From Closterium sp. NIES-65 (taxonomy: Eukaryota > Streptophyta > Zygnematophyceae > Desmidiales > Closteriaceae): 64,000 bases of DNA. The position numbers and the translations under genes are program-made. A model generated the notes under the pieces. That model was given only the letters and a program-made list of their open reading frames with translations, ran no database searches and had not been told where the DNA came from. Below, piece after piece: positions 61,007 through 64,000 of the stretch. The stretch's first letter is position 1, and each line of letters opens with the position of its first letter. Location of the stretch: NCBI GenBank assembly GCA_948144175.1, contig CANXME010002659.1, positions 1 through 64,000 on the forward strand, in the 5' to 3' direction.

Positions 61007-64000
61007 TCAAGAGGAGAGCAAGTGAGGCAAGACAGGCACAAGACCCAGCTGGGTGCAGAAGCGCTGATGGTCACAAGGCGCGAGTGCCTTGGTGAACACA
61101 TCAGCAGTGTTGGCCTCAGAGGCCACGTACGCAAGCCGCAACTGTCCACGCTGCTGTAGCTCACGAGCAAGGAAGTAGCGAAGAGCAATGTGCTTCGTTC
61201 TGTGCTCCAGACGCTGCTCTCGACACAAGGCCAGCATGGCCTTGTTGTCTACGTACAGCACTGGAGGAGAACGAGGCGGCTCTCCAAGGTCAGTCAGCAG
61301 GTAGGTGAGCCAGCGAAGCTCCTGTGCAGCCATGGCCCCTGCGTAGATCTCAGCCTCACAACTCGAGCTGAGAACCGAAGACGAGCGAGTAGCCCGCCAC
61401 GAGACAGAGCCGGAGCCAAGGCTGAAGGTGTAACCCTGTGACGACCGCTGCGTAGCCTGGTCGTCAGCCCAAGAAGCGTCCGCGTGACCTGTAAGTACCA
61501 CTGGACTCCGCCCTCCAAGCACTAGCCCCATGCCCGACGTACTGCACAGGTAGCGCAATACCCTCTTCGCTGCAGCCATGTGCTCTGGTCGGTGTCTCCC
61601 AGGAGCAACATAGCGTGCAAGAATGCTAAGAGGGTATGCAAGGTCAGGTCGTGTGCAGGTCATCAGGTACATGAGGCAGCCAATAAGCTCTGGGTACGGG
61701 CCACTCGACTCTACGGACTCATCCGAAGGCAGAGCTGAGAGCGAGTGACGAGTAGACAGAGGAGTGGCCTGAGGCGAGGAGTACGTGAAGCCGAAGCGCT
61801 GAAGGACCTGCTGCACCATGTGTGACTGAGTCAAGGTAATGGTGCGGCGTGCTCTGTCCCGAGTGATCTGCAAGCCAAGGTAGCTGCGCAGTTCACCCAG
61901 GTCTGTGCATGTGTGTCTCTTCAGCAGCTCGGACTTCACGTAGGCGAGTCCAGCAGTGTCCGCTGTGGCAAAGACCAAGTCGTCGACGTACACGATGATG
62001 TAGAACGGCGGCAGTGAAGTGTCGGTGCGCAGAAACAGCGACGGGTCAGCAGTAGAAGGAGCAAACCCAAGGGCCGCAAGCGTAGTCCTCAGTGTGTCGT
62101 GCCACTCACGTGGTGCTTGGCGGAGACCGTAGACTGGCCGTCGGAGGCTCCACTGGGTGCCAGGAGGGAAAGTCCCAGTGAAGCCAGGTGGACGGCGCAG
62201 CCAGATCTCCTCGTGCAGGCTCCCCTGCAAGAACGCAGTACTGAAGTCGAGAGAGTGAAGCTCGTAGTCGCGCTGAGCGGCTATGTGCAGCAGCACCCGA
62301 AGAGTGGTCATCTTCGGGGTGGGAGAGAAGGTCTGAAAGTAGTCAACTCCCTGCCGTTGACTGAAGCCACGAGCGACGTACCGCGCCTTGAAGACAGGTG
62401 GAGAGCCCGGCGGCCGAATCACCCTGAAGATCCACATGCCACTGACGATGTTCGCCCCAGGAGGGGGAACCGCGTCAACGTAGGTGCCTGTGGACTTCCA
62501 GGAAGCCATCTCTGCATCCATAGCTGCCTGCCACTGAGAGGAGTAGGGACCCTCTACGGCCTCCGCGTAAGAGCGCGGAGTCGGGATGTCTAGTGCATCC
62601 GGGTCTCCCTCAGGAGCAAGCAGTACAGACGCGAGATGAGGTGAAGCAGCAGCAAGACACTGGAACTCCTCCTGCCTGTCCTCTAGGACGTCCGTGCCAA
62701 GAGCACACTCACCCCCGACGGACGGAGGACAGACAGACGCAGACTCAGCAACAAGACTAGCAGCGTAGTCTAGACGACAGCGAGCAGCAAAGTCGACGAG
62801 ATCAGCGACAAGAGCAGACGCAGCAGCGGACTCAAAAGAGGGGTCAGTGACGACAGTAGCAAGCAGACGCGTGACAGTAGGACTGGCAGCACGAAGGAAG
62901 GGAGGAGTCAGGAGGAGAAGGCAAAAGGGCACGCAGAGGAGCAGTGGACGGACGTAGAGACATCCGGTGCGTGCCAGGGACAGGAGGAGGACGCGGACGC
63001 GAACGACGACCACTAGCGCGGGCAGCACGAACAGGCGACGCGGGACGAGACGCAGGCTCACGACGCTCAGTAAGACCTCCAGTAGGACCAGTGTAAGGAG
63101 AGGGAGCAGGCAGTGGGGAGGTAGGCTCCAACAGTGACTGCTACTGGACAGGCTGTGGACACTCTACCGGAGGAGAAAGACCAAGAACCTGCTGCAGAAG
63201 CGGAACGAAGTACGGCCGAGGCCGCGCGGCAGCTCCAGACTCAGCAGGGACAGCACCAGCACCCTCAGCGGCAGCACCAGCGCCACCAACACCTCCAGCG
63301 GCAGTACCTCCAGTAGCACCAGCAGCAGAACCACCGTCAGGACAGACAGCAGCAGACTTAGCACCAACGCCCTCAGCAGCCCCAGCTCCAGTAGGACCCG
63401 CAGGCGTAGCACCTCCGGGACCGGCGGCACCAGCACCCTCGACGGTCGAAGAAGCTCCAGCTCCAGCAGTACGCCTCCAGCGGCGAGCAAACCACTCGCG
63501 CAGCTCCTGTGGAGAGAGGGGCTCCCGCCGAGACGCAGCACCAGGAGAAACCCCAGGCTCAGCGGCTCCAGACGTAGCACCCCCAGGCTCAGCAGCTCCA
63601 GACGTAGCACCCCCAGGCTCAGCAGCTCCAGACTCAGCACCCCCAGGCTCAGCAGCTCCAGACTCAGCACCCCCAGGCTCAGCAGCTCCAGCTCCAGTAG
63701 GACCCGCAGGCCCAGCAGCTCCGGGACCGGCAGCACCAGCACCCTCAGCAGTCGAAGGAGCTCCAGCTCCAGCAGCACGCCTCCAGCGGCGAGCAAACCA
63801 CTCGCGCAGCTCCTGTGGAGAGAGCGGCTCCCGCCGAGACGGAGCAACCGGAGAGCCCCCAGGTCCAGCAGTCGCAGGCTCCGCACCTCCAGGCTCAGCA
63901 CCCCCAGGCTCAGCAGCTCCTGACGTAGGACCCCCCGGCTCAGTACCCCCAGCAGCAGCACCCCCAAGCTCAGCACCCCCCGGCCTCGCACCCCCAGGCT
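61007..64000 (-). pseudogene. I pol, partial: spacer, RT and RNase H
   Basis: 61007-62900 reads RNase H and RT without a break: SGMWIFRVIRPP, FSPTPKMTTLRVLL, YVDDLVFATAD, TGHADASWADD, CEAEIYAG, YVDNKAML, ending VLPHLLSS. The spacer is frameshifted near 62895, next to a small deletion against F, and again near 63140. 63164-64000 is the Gly/Ala/Glu/Pro spacer in two tandem copies of a block of about 300 bp that includes the SPQELREW phrase. Whether the missing part is intact cannot be seen. Confidence 0.88.

Larger units (their letters stand above)
60667..64000 (-). mobile_element. Copia element I, 3' half, running off the right edge
   Basis: The 3' LTR (60667-60798), PPT hairpin and 3' UTR are followed by RNase H, RT and spacer. 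It is close to F in sequence. The 5' half and the second LTR lie outside the window. Confidence 0.9.

Overview
This is a transposon-dominated, GC-rich stretch of a plant-lineage nuclear genome. The pointers are abundant Ty1/Copia LTR retrotransposons primed by an initiator-tRNA-Met-type site, plant-type cystatin (phytocystatin) genes with introns, a hAT-type MITE and a degenerate non-LTR retrotransposon. GC-rich Copia elements with long glycine tracts and a streptophyte-style cystatin would suit a charophyte green alga or an early land plant, but I cannot fix the species from sequence alone.

Layout. 1-1568: 3' end of a broken non-LTR retrotransposon (post-RT region plus restriction-like endonuclease). 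1570-7329: minisatellites and low-complexity DNA, including a 1.4-kb array of a 16-bp unit split by a 335-bp hAT-type MITE. 7330-8310: a two-exon cystatin gene (minus). 10127-17474: full-length Copia element F (minus, identical LTRs, TSD ACAAC). 17480-18974: truncated non-autonomous element L (minus), carrying a 345-bp TRIM (17983-18327, TSD GGCAT) with tRNA-like sequence.

19187-48200 is one nested stack that can be taken apart by target-site duplications. Element M (minus, TSD TTGAG) was invaded by Copia C (plus, 3' LTR lost). C was invaded by B (non-autonomous, TSD GGTCT) and by D (deletion derivative, TSD GCTGT). B was then hit by A (full-length Copia, TSD AATAT, inside B's 5' LTR) and by G (non-autonomous, minus).

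48206-57994 is a second cystatin-like gene (minus) whose intron holds 8.2-kb Copia K (48986-57184, TSD AGGCC). A non-autonomous element H (58205-59704, TSD ATTGT) sits upstream of it. From 60667 a further Copia, I (minus), runs off the right edge.

How the parts work together. The autonomous Copias have the usual order gag, protease (DSGAS), integrase (HHCC, DDE), RT (YVDD), RNase H, with an unusual gag zinc-knuckle spacing and glycine tract. Leaders carry a hairpin beside the primer-binding site, and 3' ends carry a hairpin around the polypurine tract. The non-autonomous members B, L, G and H lack pol but keep LTRs and PBS-like sites, and G and H also keep the 3' cis-region, as expected if they move in trans. 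Host coding content is limited to the two cystatin genes and a possible C2-domain exon fragment.
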